Shown: positions 15,759 through 29,040, numbered from the stretch's first letter. The stretch: DNA of 64,000 bases from Dryas octopetala (GCA_963921425.1 OY992832.1:17086835-17150834); one strand, 5' to 3'. The notes: a model not told the origin generated them from the sequence alone. Translations and numbers: made by a program.

Positions 15759-18700
15759 TGTTGGTGTGAGTCAACACGTGTGATTATTGTGTAATTATTA
15801 GAATTAATTAGGTGATTTATTAATCCCTGTATTTTAGTTATAGGCCCATGTATATAAACCACACTTTGTGGTCTTAATCAATTAAGCAGAAATAATATTG
15901 AAACCCTAAACCTAAACCTTCTCTGTACATGGTATCAGAGCATGGTTCTCTATCCTACTGGTTTTTGAAGAATTTTTCCAGAAAAATTCTATTACTCCAC
16001 TGACGGTTTGCTTTCCATTCCGCTGCCAAACAGCCCTCTTCCCTGTCAAAAATTCTTAACACACTGCACCGTCGCTCACTGCACCGTCGCTCCTCCGCTG
16101 CTCCAGACGCCGCCGCCGCCATCTCCGCCAGCCTGTGCGCAGCACCGTCGGCTCTGACCGTGTCGCCACCTGCCTCTGTCTTCTTCGGGCGTCGACCGTG
16201 CGCGCCTCCGCACTGTGGGTGCCGCCTCCACCTTCCTTGTGCGCCGGCGACTGCTGCTCGTTCGCCGTAGACACCGACACATCCCAGCGACTGCTGCCCG
16301 TTCGCCCGAGACGCCGACCCATACCGACGACTGCTGCTCGTCCGCACACCGTCCGCCTGGGTGCGCCTCCTCCTGCCTGAAGTGCACCTCCTTCCACCTT
16401 CGTGCGCACACCGTAACGCCATCTGCAGTGGCTTGCTGGTCCGCTAGTCACTGCTGCACCGATTCTGCCTTTTACTGTAGCAGTGAAGCCGCCCATCCCT
16501 CTTCGTGATTGCTTGGCTGCGTGACTGGTCTGTGTGTGTGTTCTCTCTGTTTTGTTAATCACCATGTCTCAGACACCTCCCTCTAGTCCTGGAGGCTCGA
16601 ACAGAAATAAGAACAAAGATGTGGTTAACCCAAAACCACCGTTGCCTGCTCTCCCTCCATTAAGTTCCCAGGATGTGTCATCACTAATCTCACCCGAGAA
16701 ACTTGATGGCTCGAATTATATTGATTGGGCTCTCATCGTGCAAAATAAAATTAGAGGTCGAAAACGGTGGGGTTTTATCACCGGAGCAAGAGCAGCTCCA
16801 GAAGATGTGAATTCTGATGAATTTGAAACATGGGAGGATGAGAATTGCATGGTCAAGTCTTGGCTCCTTGATGCTATGACTAAAGAAGTCCGATCACTCT
16901 TTATTCGATTGCCGACAGCGAAGGACATCTGGGATGCAGCCAAACAGACTTATACAGTGAGCCAAGATGCTTCCAAAGCCTATCAACTCCATTGTGAGGT
17001 AATCTCTGTACGTCAAAATGGTGGATCTATTATTTCCTATTTTGGCAAGCTACAAAAACTTTGGCAGGATATTGATGCAATTGAACCTTGCAGTATGGAT
17101 TATGCGAGTGATGTTGAAAAATATACCACTATGATTAACTCTCAGAGATTATACATGTTTCTAGCTGGTTTGGATTCTCATCTAGATGGAGTTCGGAGTC
17201 GTATTCTTGTCATGTCTCCTCTGCCTAAGTTACAGGTGGCCTATGCGATTGTGTGCTCCGAGGCTAATCGGCAAGAAGCTATGATGGGGGGTACTGATGG
17301 AGCAGTCGCTATGGCGGCCCGAAAATTCTTCAATAAAGATACTAAGAAACTTGACCGGAAGTGTACTCACTGTGGGGGTACAACTCATATGGTCGAAAAA
17401 TGCTTTAAGCTTCATGGCTATCCAGAGTGGCATCCGAAGGGAATGAAAGCTTCTTCGTCTTCTAATCCGAAGGTTGATAACTCAAGTTCCAGGGTGAACT
17501 CTGTTAGTTCCTCCAGCTTTGTTGCCAAGTCAGGTATCTCTAACTCTGTTTTGAGTACTTCTGCTTGTACTAGTAATGGTGCATGGATAATTGATACAGG
17601 TGCTACGGATCATATGACTTCTGATCGTTATGTGTTTAGTCATTTTTCATCTGTCTGTCCTAAACCATTTATTGTTAATGCTAATGGTGTGTCATCTCCT
17701 GTTCTAGGGGGCGGCACGGTCTCCTTCTCCTCTGATTTATCTTTGCATAATGTGCTGTTTGTTCCTTCCCTGAATTGTAACCTTATTTCTGTTAGTCAAC
17801 TAACCAAAACTCATAATTGTGTGGCCACATTCTTTCCTACTCATTGTGTTTTCCAGGACATTCGTACCAAGGAGAAGATTGGCAGTGGTAGAAAGAGTGG
17901 TGGTTTGTACTATCTGGATAGTGGGGTTTCCGCTTCAGACAGTAGTGGCATTGTGCGTTTAGTTCGTGATGGTTCCTCAGAAAATAAGAAGAAGATCTGG
18001 TTGTGGCATCGCCGACTTGGTCATCCTTCCTTTAGTTATCTTCGACGTTTATTTCCCTCGTTATTTCTTGGTTTAAACATTTCCGATTTTAATTGTGGAG
18101 TTTGTGTGTTGGCCAAAAGCCATCGTTCCGTGTTTCCTTCTTGTGATAAACGTATGGATGTTCCTTTTGCTTTGGTACACTCGGATGTTTGGGGTCCTGC
18201 CCCGTGTGTTACACATAAAGGAATGAAATGGTTTGTGACTTTTATTGATGATTGTACTCGAATGACTTGGGTTTATCTTCTGAAACATAAAAGTGATGTG
18301 TGTGCTGTTTTTCGCCTTTTCCATAACATGGTTCTCACCCAGTTTGCCTGTCCTATTAAAGTTTTGCGCTCTGATAATGGCGGTGAGTTCGTTAATACTG
18401 AGTTGACTCAGTATTTTGCTTATACGGGGATTCTTCATCAGACTTCTTGTGCTCATTCTCCACAACAGAATGGGGTTGCTGAACGCAAAAATCGGCATTT
18501 ATTGGAGGTCACTCGATCCCTTCTTCTGGGTGGTCACGTGCCATCTTTACTCTGGGGTGATGCTTTGAGTTCGGCTGTCTATCTGATTAATCGGACCCCG
18601 TCTAGTGTTCTTGACTTTCGGCGACCGTTGGATGTTCTCTCGGATTTTGTCTCTTTACCAGGTATCCTTCATTTGGAACCCAGGGTTTTTGGGTGTGTTG

Positions 18701-21118
18701 CTTTTGTCCATTTACATTCTCATCAGCGATCTAAGCTCGCATCTCGGGCCTTGGAGTGTGTATTTGTTGGTTATGGTCCATCCCAGAAGGGGTATCGGTG
18801 CTATCATCCCTCTACTCAACGCTTCTATGTCTCTATGGATGTCACTTTTCATGAACATCAACTTTTTTATTCTCCACGTCCACTGGATTCTACCCTTCAG
18901 GGGGAGGTTTCTAGTGAAGTGCAGAATCGAGATGATGTGTTGTTTTTTGATAAGTTTGGTTATGGGAGTAGTAGTGAGGAAGGGTCAGAACAGACTGCTG
19001 ATCACCCAGTGTCTGAGGATGATACTGAGAATGCGGATGATACTGAGGATGCAGAAATTACTGAAGGTGATACTGAGGATATGGTAGGACAAGAACCTAC
19101 AAATTCTGAGCCTGAGGAGTCACCACTCCATGATAGTACTGCCATCTCTCCTACTCCAGTGAATCAATCTTCTTCGTCTATTGAGGTAACCTACAATACT
19201 CTTGAGTCACATTCTGGTTCGGATCTTATTTCTAATGTTTCTAAATTTACACTTCCTACTCGGTCTAACTGAGGACAACCACCAGCTAAATATGAGCCAG
19301 ATCCAAATGCCAAAGTTAGGTACTCAATTAATAATCATGTGTCGTCTGTTAGGCTTTCAAAGTCATATGAATCGTATGTTCTGCAATTATCTTCTGTTTC
19401 TATTCCTAGTAGATTGCAGGATGCTCTTACAGATTCTAGATGGACCAAAGCTATGGCTGAAGAAATGACGGCATTACAGAAGAATTCAACCTGGGAGTTG
19501 GTTTTTCTACCTAAGGGGAAGAAGACAGTTGGGTGCAGATGGGTGTTTGCAGTCAAACACAAAGCTGATGGGTCAGTTGAAAGGTATAAGGCAAGGTTTG
19601 TAGCAAAGGGTTATACACAATCCTATGGCATAGACTACTTGGAGACGTTTGCTCCAGTGGCCAAGTTAAACACAGTACGGGTTCTGTTGTCTTTGGCTGC
19701 TAACAAAGATTGGCCACTCCCTCAGTTTGATGTAAAGAATGCCTTTCTCCATGGTGATTTGACTGAAGAAGTATACATGGATCCTTCTCCAGGTATACCA
19801 TAGTTTGAGAATACGAGATTGGTCTGTAAACTGAAAAAGTCGCTATATGGTCTTAAACAATCTCCAAGAGCCTGGTTTGGGAGATTCACTCGTGCGATGA
19901 AGAACTATGGTTATCGGCAGAGTAATTTTGATCATACTTTGTTCCTAAAGAAAAGGGGGAAGAAGATTACTGCTCTTATCATTTACGTTCATGATATGGT
20001 TCTGACCGGAGATGATTATGAGGAAATCTCTAATTTGCAGAGGTACTTGTCTCAAGAGTTTGAAATGAAGCAGCTGGGGGACTTGAAGTTCTTTCTTGGG
20101 ATAGAAGTGGCTCGGTCTAAACATGGCATATTCCTATCTCAAAGGAAGTATGTTTTAGACTTGTTGTCTGAAACGGGTATGCTTGGGTGTAAGCCAGCTG
20201 TCACTCCTATGGAACAAAATCATAAACTTTTCGAGTGTTTGGGTGCCTTGCCTGCAGATAAGGGGCGATATCAGAGACTTGTTGGAAGATTGATATATCT
20301 GTCTCACACTAGACCTGACATTGCTTATGCAGTTAGTGTAGTAAGCCAGTTTATGCATGCCCCGTGTAAACCCCATATGGATGCTGTGGAGCGAATTTTG
20401 CAGTATTTAAAATCTGCACCTGGTAAAGGATTGTTTTTTGCTAATCATGGTCATGTGAATGTTGAAGGGTTTTCTGATGCAGACTGGGGTGGTTCAGCAG
20501 ACGATAGAAGGTCTACCTCAGGTTATTTTACCTTTGTAGGGGGGAATTTGGTGACCTGGAGGAGTAAGAAGCAATCAGTTGTATCTAGATCAAGTGCAGA
20601 GGCTGAATACAGAGGTATGGCACTCAGAGTAGTCGAACTTTTATGGTTGAGACATCTATTGACCGATTTAGGGTGTCCACCTACCAAACCTATGGACTTG
20701 TTTTGTGATAACAAATCTGCTATTGATATAGCACATAATCCTGTTCAGCATGACAGAACAAAGCACATTGAGATTGATCGACACTTCATCAAAGAGAAAC
20801 TTGAAGCGAAGATTATTAACTTTCCATTTGTGAAGTCCGAAGATCAGCTTGCAGATGTGTTGACCAAGGCTGTGGCAAATCGGGTGTTTTTGGACTCACT
20901 AGACAAGTTGGGCATGTACGATATATATGCACCAACTTGAGGGGGAGTGTTGGTGTGAGTCAACACGTGTGATTATTGTGTAATTATTAGAATTAATTAG
21001 GTGATTTATTAATCCCTGTATTTTAGTTATAGGCCCATGTATATAAACCACACTTTGTGGTCTTAATCAATTAAGCAGAAATAATATTGAAACCCTAAAC
21101 CTAAACCTTCTCTGTACA
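15759..21118 (+). mobile_element. Ty1/copia LTR retrotransposon, copy 1 (broken, young)
   Basis: LTRs at 15759-15929 and 20948-21118 (171 bp each, identical by eye, TG...CA ends). Target duplication AGATG at 15754-15758 and 21119-21123. An initiator-Met-tRNA-type primer site (TGGTATCAGAGC) follows the 5' LTR; a purine tract precedes the 3' LTR. After a GC-rich leader of about 600 bp come gag with a zinc knuckle (near 17.37 kb), protease (DTGATDHM, near 17.6 kb), the GAG-pre-integrase and integrase zone (about 18.0-18.7 kb), reverse transcriptase (about 19.45-20.2 kb) and RNase H (about 20.45-20.9 kb), in copia order. The reading frame is broken at about two places. Identical LTRs indicate recent insertion. 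It is in the same orientation as the CRK array, 3' of D. Confidence 0.97.
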
Positions 21119-21123
21119 AGATG

Positions 21124-22489
21124 AACAGTGCAGATCCATGTAAAATAAATTCTCTTGTGATTTTCTTTGCCGGACTATGCCATTTATTAACGTATAGTTG
21201 GAAAATAAGGCTTGAACCAATGTAGTGTGCGAATGTTTTGCTTGTGTGCGTATTAGCATTAAGTTTGTATAACTGTAGTGTATAAGCCAGCTGCATGATG
21301 ATCAAGAATATCCGGCATTCACACTTGGTCCGGATGAGAACTTATGTGAGAATCTTTTTTGCCAATCTTATATAAAAAACTTTTCATACATAAATGAATC
21401 TCATATAGAATTCCGAATTCCCGTATAGCATCCTAGAATTTTGTATAGGTTCCCGGATTTCCATATAAAATTCTGGATTTTTATATAAAATCTTGTCTGA
21501 ACAAACTTCATAAATAAAATTGGAATAAATGATTCTAAAAGTTGATAGAGAACCCTAGTAAAAAATACAACCAATAGTCATAGTTTACCATCTAGCGTCA
21601 TAAACCTATCATTATATCATTAATCAATATCATGTAGGAAACAAAATATTCAGGACCCTTATGCTGGAATTTCCCTGAACCAGCGAGATAACTTTTCTAA
21701 ACACAATGACAAAAGTCACAAAACCATTAAAGTTTGCATTAGAAAATAGTGGCCACAAGGACATTGACCAGCTGTCCTCAGGACTTTTCATCGATGACCT
21801 TTCACTTATCTTTGTTGAGAGATTTTTATTTAGATCTTTTAATTTTAATTTATTTATTAAAACCTTATGGTTTTTAAAATTTTAACTATACTCCAATAAT
21901 ATTGTAATCATTCTATGTTACATAATATTGGTCCATTAGTTTTTTTTTTTTTTTTTTCACACATACCAAGCGCCGAGTACTTGGTGATCATTTTTTAGTG
22001 TTCGACAGTTAATTAAAAATTAAAGTTGAATTATTATATATAAATTGTAACAAGTAAGAGTCTCTTTATGTGGCAAAAACAACAATCAACATTAAGAGTT
22101 CCCAGTTGGCAACCAAAAGTGATAGAATGCATGAAATCAGATCCCTCTTATCAGTCATTATAATTAATTAAGGGTAATTTATTGTAGTGCTTTAAGCCAA
22201 TTTGATAAAAAAGTGGACCATGAAACAACTAGGAGGGACGTCAAAGTAATTAAGAAGCTAGATCAGTGACAACAGAGCAATTAAGAATCCTATTAGAAGA
22301 AGATCTTTAATTAAAGAAGAATGGATTAAAATTTTGATCACTTTGTGTGTAAGGATAAATGCATTCTCTATTGCAAAAGCTACAAGCCACAACAATACTC
22401 TGAATTTTTTTATTAATTAAAACCTCATATATAATCAGTACAAGCTAGTCATGCATGTGTTGCACACAAATAATAAAAAATAAAAATAA
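21124..22489. other. Intergenic, AT-rich; CRK upstream-like remnant near 21700-21830
   Basis: No gene is seen. A segment around 21700-21830 (ACATTGACCAGCTGTCC, then TTCATCGATGACCTTTCA) resembles the upstream region of B (about 8140-8180) and part of the 301-bp unit, suggesting the promoter of a lost CRK locus. A poly-T run lies near 21940. The rest is low-complexity AT-rich spacer. Confidence 0.4.
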
Positions 22490-22734
22490 GGCTAAAGTTC
22501 AATTTAGACACTAAATTAACTATAGGAGGTATTTCAACTGTATTCATCATCTACAAAATCATTCAAAAACTTACCCTATCTAAAATCTAAATTGAAAAAA
22601 AAAAAAAAAAAATTTCCTCTTTTCCTTTTTTACCCCTCTCCACCTCCCACTTTCTCTCTCTTCTCTCTCTCCCGCCAACTCGCCGAACCCCACCCCCACC
22701 ACAATCCGTTGGACCCTCCCCTTCCACTTACCCG

Positions 22735-22793
<59 letters not shown>

Positions 22794-23310
22794 ATTTTTC
22801 TCTCATTTTTCTTCTTCTTCCTCGTGTCTCCCTTCTCTCTCGCGTGACTTAGCACAGTCTGATTGTGACCAGGTCAACTCCGGCCAAGCCAGTCGGCGCA
22901 TCGCCACCAGCCCGCAGCTCCTCTTTCTCCCCCTGACCACCCTCTTTTCCCTCTCCTCTCCCGCGCGACTCCCTCCCTGTGCACACCTTAGCCCTGCCAA
23001 GGCATGCCATTTCCCAGTGACCCAAAGCCACCAGTGGGTCCCTCTGGTGCCGCAATCCCCCCACGAGTTAAAGTTGGGGTCGGGAAAGTTGTGGCGGGGG
23101 TTGCGGTGGAGAGGGGCTGGGTTGGGAGGGTTGGCTGGAGAGAGGGAAGAGAGAAAGAATGGGAGGTGGAGAGGGGTAAAAGGAAAATAGGAAGAAAAAT
23201 TCATTTTTTCAATTTAGATTTTAGATGAAGTATGTTTTTGAATGATTTTGTAAATAATGGATGCAATTGAAATGTCCCCTATAGTTGAGTGTCTAAATTG
23301 AACTTTAGCC
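22490..23310. mobile_element. Non-autonomous Mutator-like element with long inverted repeats
   Basis: Begins GGCTAAAGTTCAATTTAGAC and ends with its inverted counterpart. Flanked by a perfect 9-bp target duplication, TAAAAATAA, at 22481-22489 and 23311-23319; nine bases is typical of MULEs. The inverted repeats extend roughly 200 bp inward with some mismatch, including the pyrimidine-rich TACCCCTCTCCACCTCCCA block and its purine-rich partner. The centre has a (TC)n microsatellite (about 22737-22787) and GC-rich sequence of unknown origin. No transposase is present, so it depends on another element. Long open frames inside reflect composition, not genes. Confidence 0.85.
22737..22787 (+). repeat. 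(TC)n microsatellite inside the Mutator-like element
   Basis: About 25 uninterrupted TC dinucleotides, embedded in the pyrimidine-rich arm of the element at 22490-23310. Likely highly polymorphic in length. Confidence 0.9.
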
Positions 23311-23319
23311 TAAAAATAA

Positions 23320-23600
23320 ACTAAACAAAGGCAGATACTATTAATTAAAGTAGGGAGCAAACATGAAACACAAAGTAACCTAACATTGATTGATGCTTTA
23401 ATTTTCAACTTTGTTAACTATTAAGTTAATAAGCAAAGTATATATGCGAGCCATTTTACAAAATTCGTATAGAAGGTACTACATAATCGTGATCGTGATT
23501 GCAAGCAGGCAGAAGTAGCTAGTTAGCTAGCTCGCCTATATAAGAAAGCAATGGCCAAAACTTGATAGTGCGGTCACGTACGTAAGTAAGATCTGTAGAA
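23320..23600. other. Spacer upstream of the ankyrin-type pseudogene
   Basis: AT-rich sequence. A TATATAAG-like string at about 23535 lies close to the first coding similarity and could be the remnant promoter of the ankyrin-type gene. Nothing else is recognised. Confidence 0.35.
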
Positions 23601-24530
23601 AATCTAGAGATGGAGGTAAATATAGAGATGGAAGAGATATGATAGAGGTTCGCAAGCAGCAGAAAAGGAATGACGAAAGTCCATATGCAGGAATGGAGGA
23701 GCCCTATGACTGGGCCATGAAAAACGACTGGGAAAACGTGATACGACACTTCAAGGGGAACAGGCACCAGTTACTGACCGCATTGACACTGGACGAAGAC
23801 ACTGTATTTCACGATGCAGCCTCGAGGATCCGGAGAGGCAAAGACGTGCTCGAGAGATTGCTTGATCTGTTTACCCACTGATGAGGACAAGTGTGATGCC
23901 TTGATGTCGTATAATTGCCATGGAAACAACGTTCTTCACGAGGTGGTTACGTCTGGTTTCTGGAAGCAGCACAACTCTTGTTGGACATCACATGCCTGAG
24001 TGCAGTGGACGTCTACGTACTAGAGAAGTCCAACGAGTTGGGAGAAACCCCTGTCTACGGGGCTGCTGCTTTTGGTTCCACAAAGTTGCTCATGTGTTTC
24101 GCCGACAGAGTCGATTTCCCGAAGCACTTCCACAGACAAGTTGATGATATGTCCATATATTCTTCATATAGCCGTCGTTTCCCATGCCAACATTTTGGTA
24201 TCTCATCTCTTCCATACGTACCCTTGACGTACATGCAAATATATGTTGGATTCCTTTTTATTTTAATTCTCTAGCTTTTCTCTTCTCTAAGAAATGTACC
24301 TACTCTCATATTTGGCTTATGTTATACATTAATAGATTCCCTCATCTTTTGGATTTCCAATGCATGCAGACACTGCTCTTTGGTTATTTACCAAATTCAA
24401 GCATCTTGGCAAACGAAGGGAAGATAAAGGATTGACAACCCTTCAATTGCTAGCCCAAATGCCATTGGCCTTCAAACCAAGATTTATCCACAACAACAGC
24501 AGATGGATCAAGATGCCCATTTATTACTGT
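23600..24530 (+). pseudogene. Ankyrin-repeat (ACD6/ITN1-type) protein pseudogene, 5' part
   Basis: Open pieces in different frames add up to the N-terminal ankyrin region of the plant membrane ankyrin family (ACD6/ITN1-like, normally ankyrin repeats plus a PGG membrane domain). Visible pieces: 23639-23881 (EEPYDWAMKNDWENVIRHFK, then DTVFHDAA), 23870-23960 (CHGNNVLHEVVTSG), 23970-24115 (GETPVYGAAAFGSTKLL), about 24150-24185 (ILHIAVVSHAN in another frame), then, after an intron-like gap and CAG near 24369, a piece with KGLTTLQLLAQMPLAFKP. Changes of frame between pieces, and absence of the PGG membrane part, make it a pseudogene. It is a host gene remnant unrelated to the CRKs, though both families act in plant defence. 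Confidence 0.7.
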
Positions 24531-25128
24531 AAGACTTGCTCTATCGCTAACAGAGAATCTTACTTATCTAGTAAGAGATTAAGAATCTTATTTAAGAGAT
24601 ATTTTGTGAGGTCTACTCTTCATTGTAGTTTGATATCGTTTACTTTAAATCTTTATTCAAGAATCATCAGTAGAAGAAATTAGACGACTTGGAAATCATT
24701 AACACTTTCAACTATGACAAAATAAATAGGCAAATATAGTTGTTATGATATACATTATTGAAATTATCATTATTTAATTTAATTAAATATTTGAATGGTC
24801 TCCGATTTGTCTCTTTTTTTTAACGATGAATCCTTTAAATCTTTAATAGAGACTTAAAAAATAAAAAATCTCAATCATTGAACTATAATGCAGAATTGAT
24901 GGCCTCACAAGATCCTTGACACTTATTTAAGGAATCTCTTATTAATGAAACTTCACTCTCTCTCTCTCTTCCTCTCTCCCTCTCTCTCCGTATATATATG
25001 TCTATATATGTTCTTTTTTTTATTGAAGATGACATGCATATTCAAACTTAAGATCTCTGAAGTAATTTCCTGATGTTTGAATTTTTGTAAACAAGTAATA
25101 CAATTCTTGGTTTTTTTTTTTTTTTTTT
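24531..25128. other. AT-rich spacer
   Basis: Contains a short (CT)n tract near 24955-24990 and two poly-T runs. No coding similarity seen. Confidence 0.5.
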
Positions 25129-25263
25129 AACCTCAACACCATCCTCTCCTCCAATTCCAACATCCAATTCAATGACGGCTTTTACAATTCTCCTGGAGAA
25201 AACCCCAACAAAGTTAATGCAAATGCTCTATGCAGAGGAGACCTTGCACTAGTCAATGATACC

Positions 25264-25604
25264 ACTCATCTCATATGATGTTCATTAAATTTTTGGATGA
25301 ATTTAAAATTCCCTTCGTAAAATATCAGCTCACTGAGCTCCATCACGCTAGCTGGGCCTCAATTTTACGGACTCTTTGGCATTACTATGGTTATGTTACT
25401 TCCATTATCATCATAATCTTGTCAAGAAGTTTTTGTTTGTGGACCTCCTCGGAGTCTCTAGGCCCAAGAGTGTTGTTTGCTAGTTTTGTTATAGTTGTTC
25501 TCTCTGGGTCTTGGGCCCCCCCAAGTCATTTTAAATTTTTAAAATCAGACTTTTAAATGGGGTTTGTTGTGATCAATTTCGAAAATGCTCTCAAGATAAG
25601 GCCA
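25264..25604. other. Unrecognised DNA replacing the middle of locus E
   Basis: Separates the DUF26 fragment from the intron-4-like part. It shows no CRK similarity, so exons 2 to 4 were replaced or deleted here. Origin not recognised. Confidence 0.4.
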
Positions 25605-25754
25605 CATGTATTTGGTATGGCTAGAATTCTACCCTTTTTTTTTTTTTTTTTATTAACATCAAAATGCTATTTGGAAATCTACGTGTGTGACATGCAACAG
25701 ACATGACATATAACCGAAATGGCGAAATCTTATTTTGCATGAATATGTATATGT

Positions 25755-26014
<260 letters not shown>

Positions 26015-26124
26015 TAGTAAGTACCACAACATGCTCCATCTACATGACTTATATTGTGTTAAGCTATATCTATATATATAATATCAACAGTTTCACAAAT
26101 TTCCATCCATGCTAGTTAAAGTTG

Positions 26125-26902
26125 TGTTAGATATATTTTCATAGTATAAATATGAGATAGGAAGAGAATTTAGTAAAGTGGTGGCTGTATAACCGTATGA
26201 AATTAACCTTTTATTGTGAAACCGCATGAAATTAACCTTTCATTGTGAAAGGGTGCAAAGTGGTCTTTGCACCACTTGGGTTAAATCTGCACAAGGATGT
26301 CTCTGTTAAAAGGTGTTTATTGGGTTTAAAGTATATGACTTTTGATCAAAAGATGTCTGTTGAGTTTAGTACGTGACTTTTGATCAAAACATGTATAATG
26401 GCCATTAATTAATATGAGCTGCAATTGACAACTCTTAATAAAGAGTGGTAACCCAAAAATCTGAAAAGGTATACACCACTTGGAAAAGGTACATCATCTC
26501 TATATAAAGAGATGATTTCCTGCAGATTCATTACATCCGAAAATTCTATTTCCTCTCTTGTATCTTGTGCTTTAATCTCCTTTGAGATTTCTAACAAGCC
26601 TTTACTATAGTTTAATTCTAGAAAATATATCTAGTAATTGTTATGTTGCAGAAACAATTACTAGAAACCTTGAGTCTCTTGAAAACCTTCATTTGAGTGT
26701 TGGGTTGGTCTTCAGTTGTGCAAAACGCAGACCAACATTAGCATATTGCTAGACTTCATTGTATCCTAGGGACTTATTTGCATATCCCCTTTGCACACTT
26801 GTTGTGGGGGCAAATAAAGTCTTAAGGAAAGCTTAAACTTTTACGTGCCTTTGAAGCATTTTTCCCTCTCTAGCCATTACCCACATACACATTGTTCCAA
26901 CA
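26125..26902 (+). mobile_element. Solo-LTR-like insertion in intron 5 of locus E
   Basis: A 778-bp insertion with TG...CA ends (TGTTAGATAT...TTCCAACA). Locus F keeps the empty site (around 35960-35970): E before and after the insertion lines up with one continuous stretch of F. The 5-bp target duplication is AGTTG (26120-26124) on the left and AATTG (26903-26907) on the right, one mismatch, suggesting some age. A TATATAAAG string near 26503 could be the LTR promoter. No internal coding region, so it reads as a solo LTR, family undetermined. Confidence 0.75.
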
Positions 26903-27593
26903 AATTGATCTTTCTAGTTGATATATACAGTGGATATATGGTTTCAGAGTATGTAATGCGTGAATATTTTTCTATTAAGTCAGATGTGTATATATAATTT
27001 CGGTGTATTAATTTTAGAGATAGTAAGTGGACATAAAAAATAGTTGCTTCCCTATGGAGAGAACGGAGAAAATCTTCTAAGCTATGTAAGTAAAAATATA
27101 TATAGTTTGATGTATGACTGCAACGAATGAAAGAAATTGATCGATCTCTAAATATGTTTCTGCATGCATATTCACAAATCATTGCAGGCATGGAAAAGTT
27201 GGAGCAACGAGGGAAGGGACAGCTTCAAATCTAACAGACCCCACATTGAGGAGTGGTTCAAGAACTGAAACAATGAGATGCATCCACATTGGGCTATCAT
27301 GTGTGCAAGAAAATCCAGCTGACAGACCAACCATGGCTTCTGTTGCTCTGATGCTTAATGGCTACTCTCTCACTCTCCCATACCTCACAACCAGCATTTT
27401 TTATGCACGGTAGTGTTGGTTCTGACATGTGTTTGGGATGGGAGAATAATTCAGAGGTGACGACTGGGTCAGATCGATCCAAGAGTAATTTAGAGGTGAC
27501 AGCTGGGTCGGATCGATCCAAGAGTAATTCAGAGGTGTCAAAGCATCCGAAAATGAGGCTTCCTTAATTACCGAACTATATCCTCACTATTTT

Positions 27594-29040
27594 AGTGCTT
27601 GGAGATGAGAACTGGGTTTATCAATTTATATAGTATTTTAGAATCCCTTTTATTTATTTTTCCATTTCAATGGCGTGGTTCATTAATTCATTGTTTTGTT
27701 AGTGCTGGATAAGACTTATTGTCATGGACATATATAATCAAATTAAGAACAGTACATGTCAGCTAATATTCTGTATTTTGCTTAAAATTGGTTTTGCGCG
27801 CAGTGGCTTTGATTAATTTGTGCAATCAAGTTTTCATGCTCAACACAATGAAGGCATAATGCTAACCATCTAAAGCAAATTGGGCACTTAATGTGGGATC
27901 CTCTGTATTTTGCTTAGCGAATGATACATTGAATATAGTTATTAAATTGGTTTAGGGGATCTTAGATCGATATTCTAGCTAGTACCAAGCTGTAAAGTAA
28001 ATCATCAAGTATTATATACCCTGTAGCTAGCTAGCTGTAAAGTACTGCGCCTAGTATTTGGTGTAGTTTATAGGGTAACTAAGTATATATCGGAATGGGG
28101 ACTAGGTTAATTCATTTAGAGGACCCTATATCATGATGAATTTGTTTTTGTACAGTGACTGAATGGCATATATATAATCACAGATTCACATCTAATTAAT
28201 GATAGAAACTCTATAATGTATTAGTGGAAAAGTGAAATGGTCAAGATATATTCTAATGTGAAATAATAAAGGATAAGGGCAATGCTAGAGCGCCCTAATG
28301 ACATATCAATTCAAATATTTGACATATCATAATTCATCTGTCATATCATTTTTGTAAAAAGACCATTTTAACATTTTTTCAAAAAAAAAAAAAAAAACTC
28401 TTTCTTCTTTGCAAATCATTCCATAGTTAATCTAGTTGCTTGACATTTGATAATGATCTTCTTATCTAGAAACAATTCATTAAAACTCGATCTTTAAAGT
28501 TATCTTTAACTCTTAAGTTTTTGAATTTCTTAATTTCTTAATTTACATCCACTTTTTTATTGAATTATTTAAATTTCAATCCTGACCATTCCCATCAAGC
28601 AAGCACACATCAACCTTTATTTCCCAGCCACCGCCTCATCATTCTCATGGTTCAGAAAGAATTAGGGCTAAAGAAGATAAATAATACATATTTGATCTTT
28701 ATTAATTAATTTAAATTAAAATTGAGTTGGATAAAATAGTCTTTTCATAACAATGATAATTTTAATGTGAAAAATAAATAGTGATGTGTATTTGTCACAT
28801 CAGATTAAGACATATTGGTCATGTGCCCTAATATGGCACAAAATCTTTTTCCAAAGGATAATATTAGGGTGCTCTAATTTTCATGTCAATTAAAAATTTT
28901 AAATATTGAACGTAAGTATATATATGTCATCTATGTTTTATGGCAGAATTTTCTTATAATGAAAAACTATATTTTTTACACTTAATGATCTAAACACTAC
29001 ACACTCTTTGATCATAAACAAACTCACCAAATTAAAACCT
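27594..29040. other. Intergenic after locus E
   Basis: The first 150 bp matches the 3' flank of F (GATGAGAACTGGGTTTAT is shared). The rest is AT-rich with no gene. Around 28270-28900, TAGAGCGCCCTAAT and an imperfect inverted counterpart (ATTAGGGTGCTCTAAT) hint at an old small DNA element, but its ends cannot be fixed. Confidence 0.45.

Noticed and set aside
15955-16565. Open frames on both strands before the copia gag
   Set aside because: They lie in the GC-rich leader of the retroelement and show no family similarity; the matching leader region at 58162-58766 has different, unrelated frames.
22580-23228. Several open frames in both strands rich in Arg/Glu or Leu/Ser
   Set aside because: They fall in the TC/GC-rich arms of the Mutator-like element and have repeat composition only.
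28265-28900. Possible MITE suggested by TAGAGCGCCCTAAT and its imperfect inverted copy
   Set aside because: No target duplication and no consistent terminal repeats could be located.
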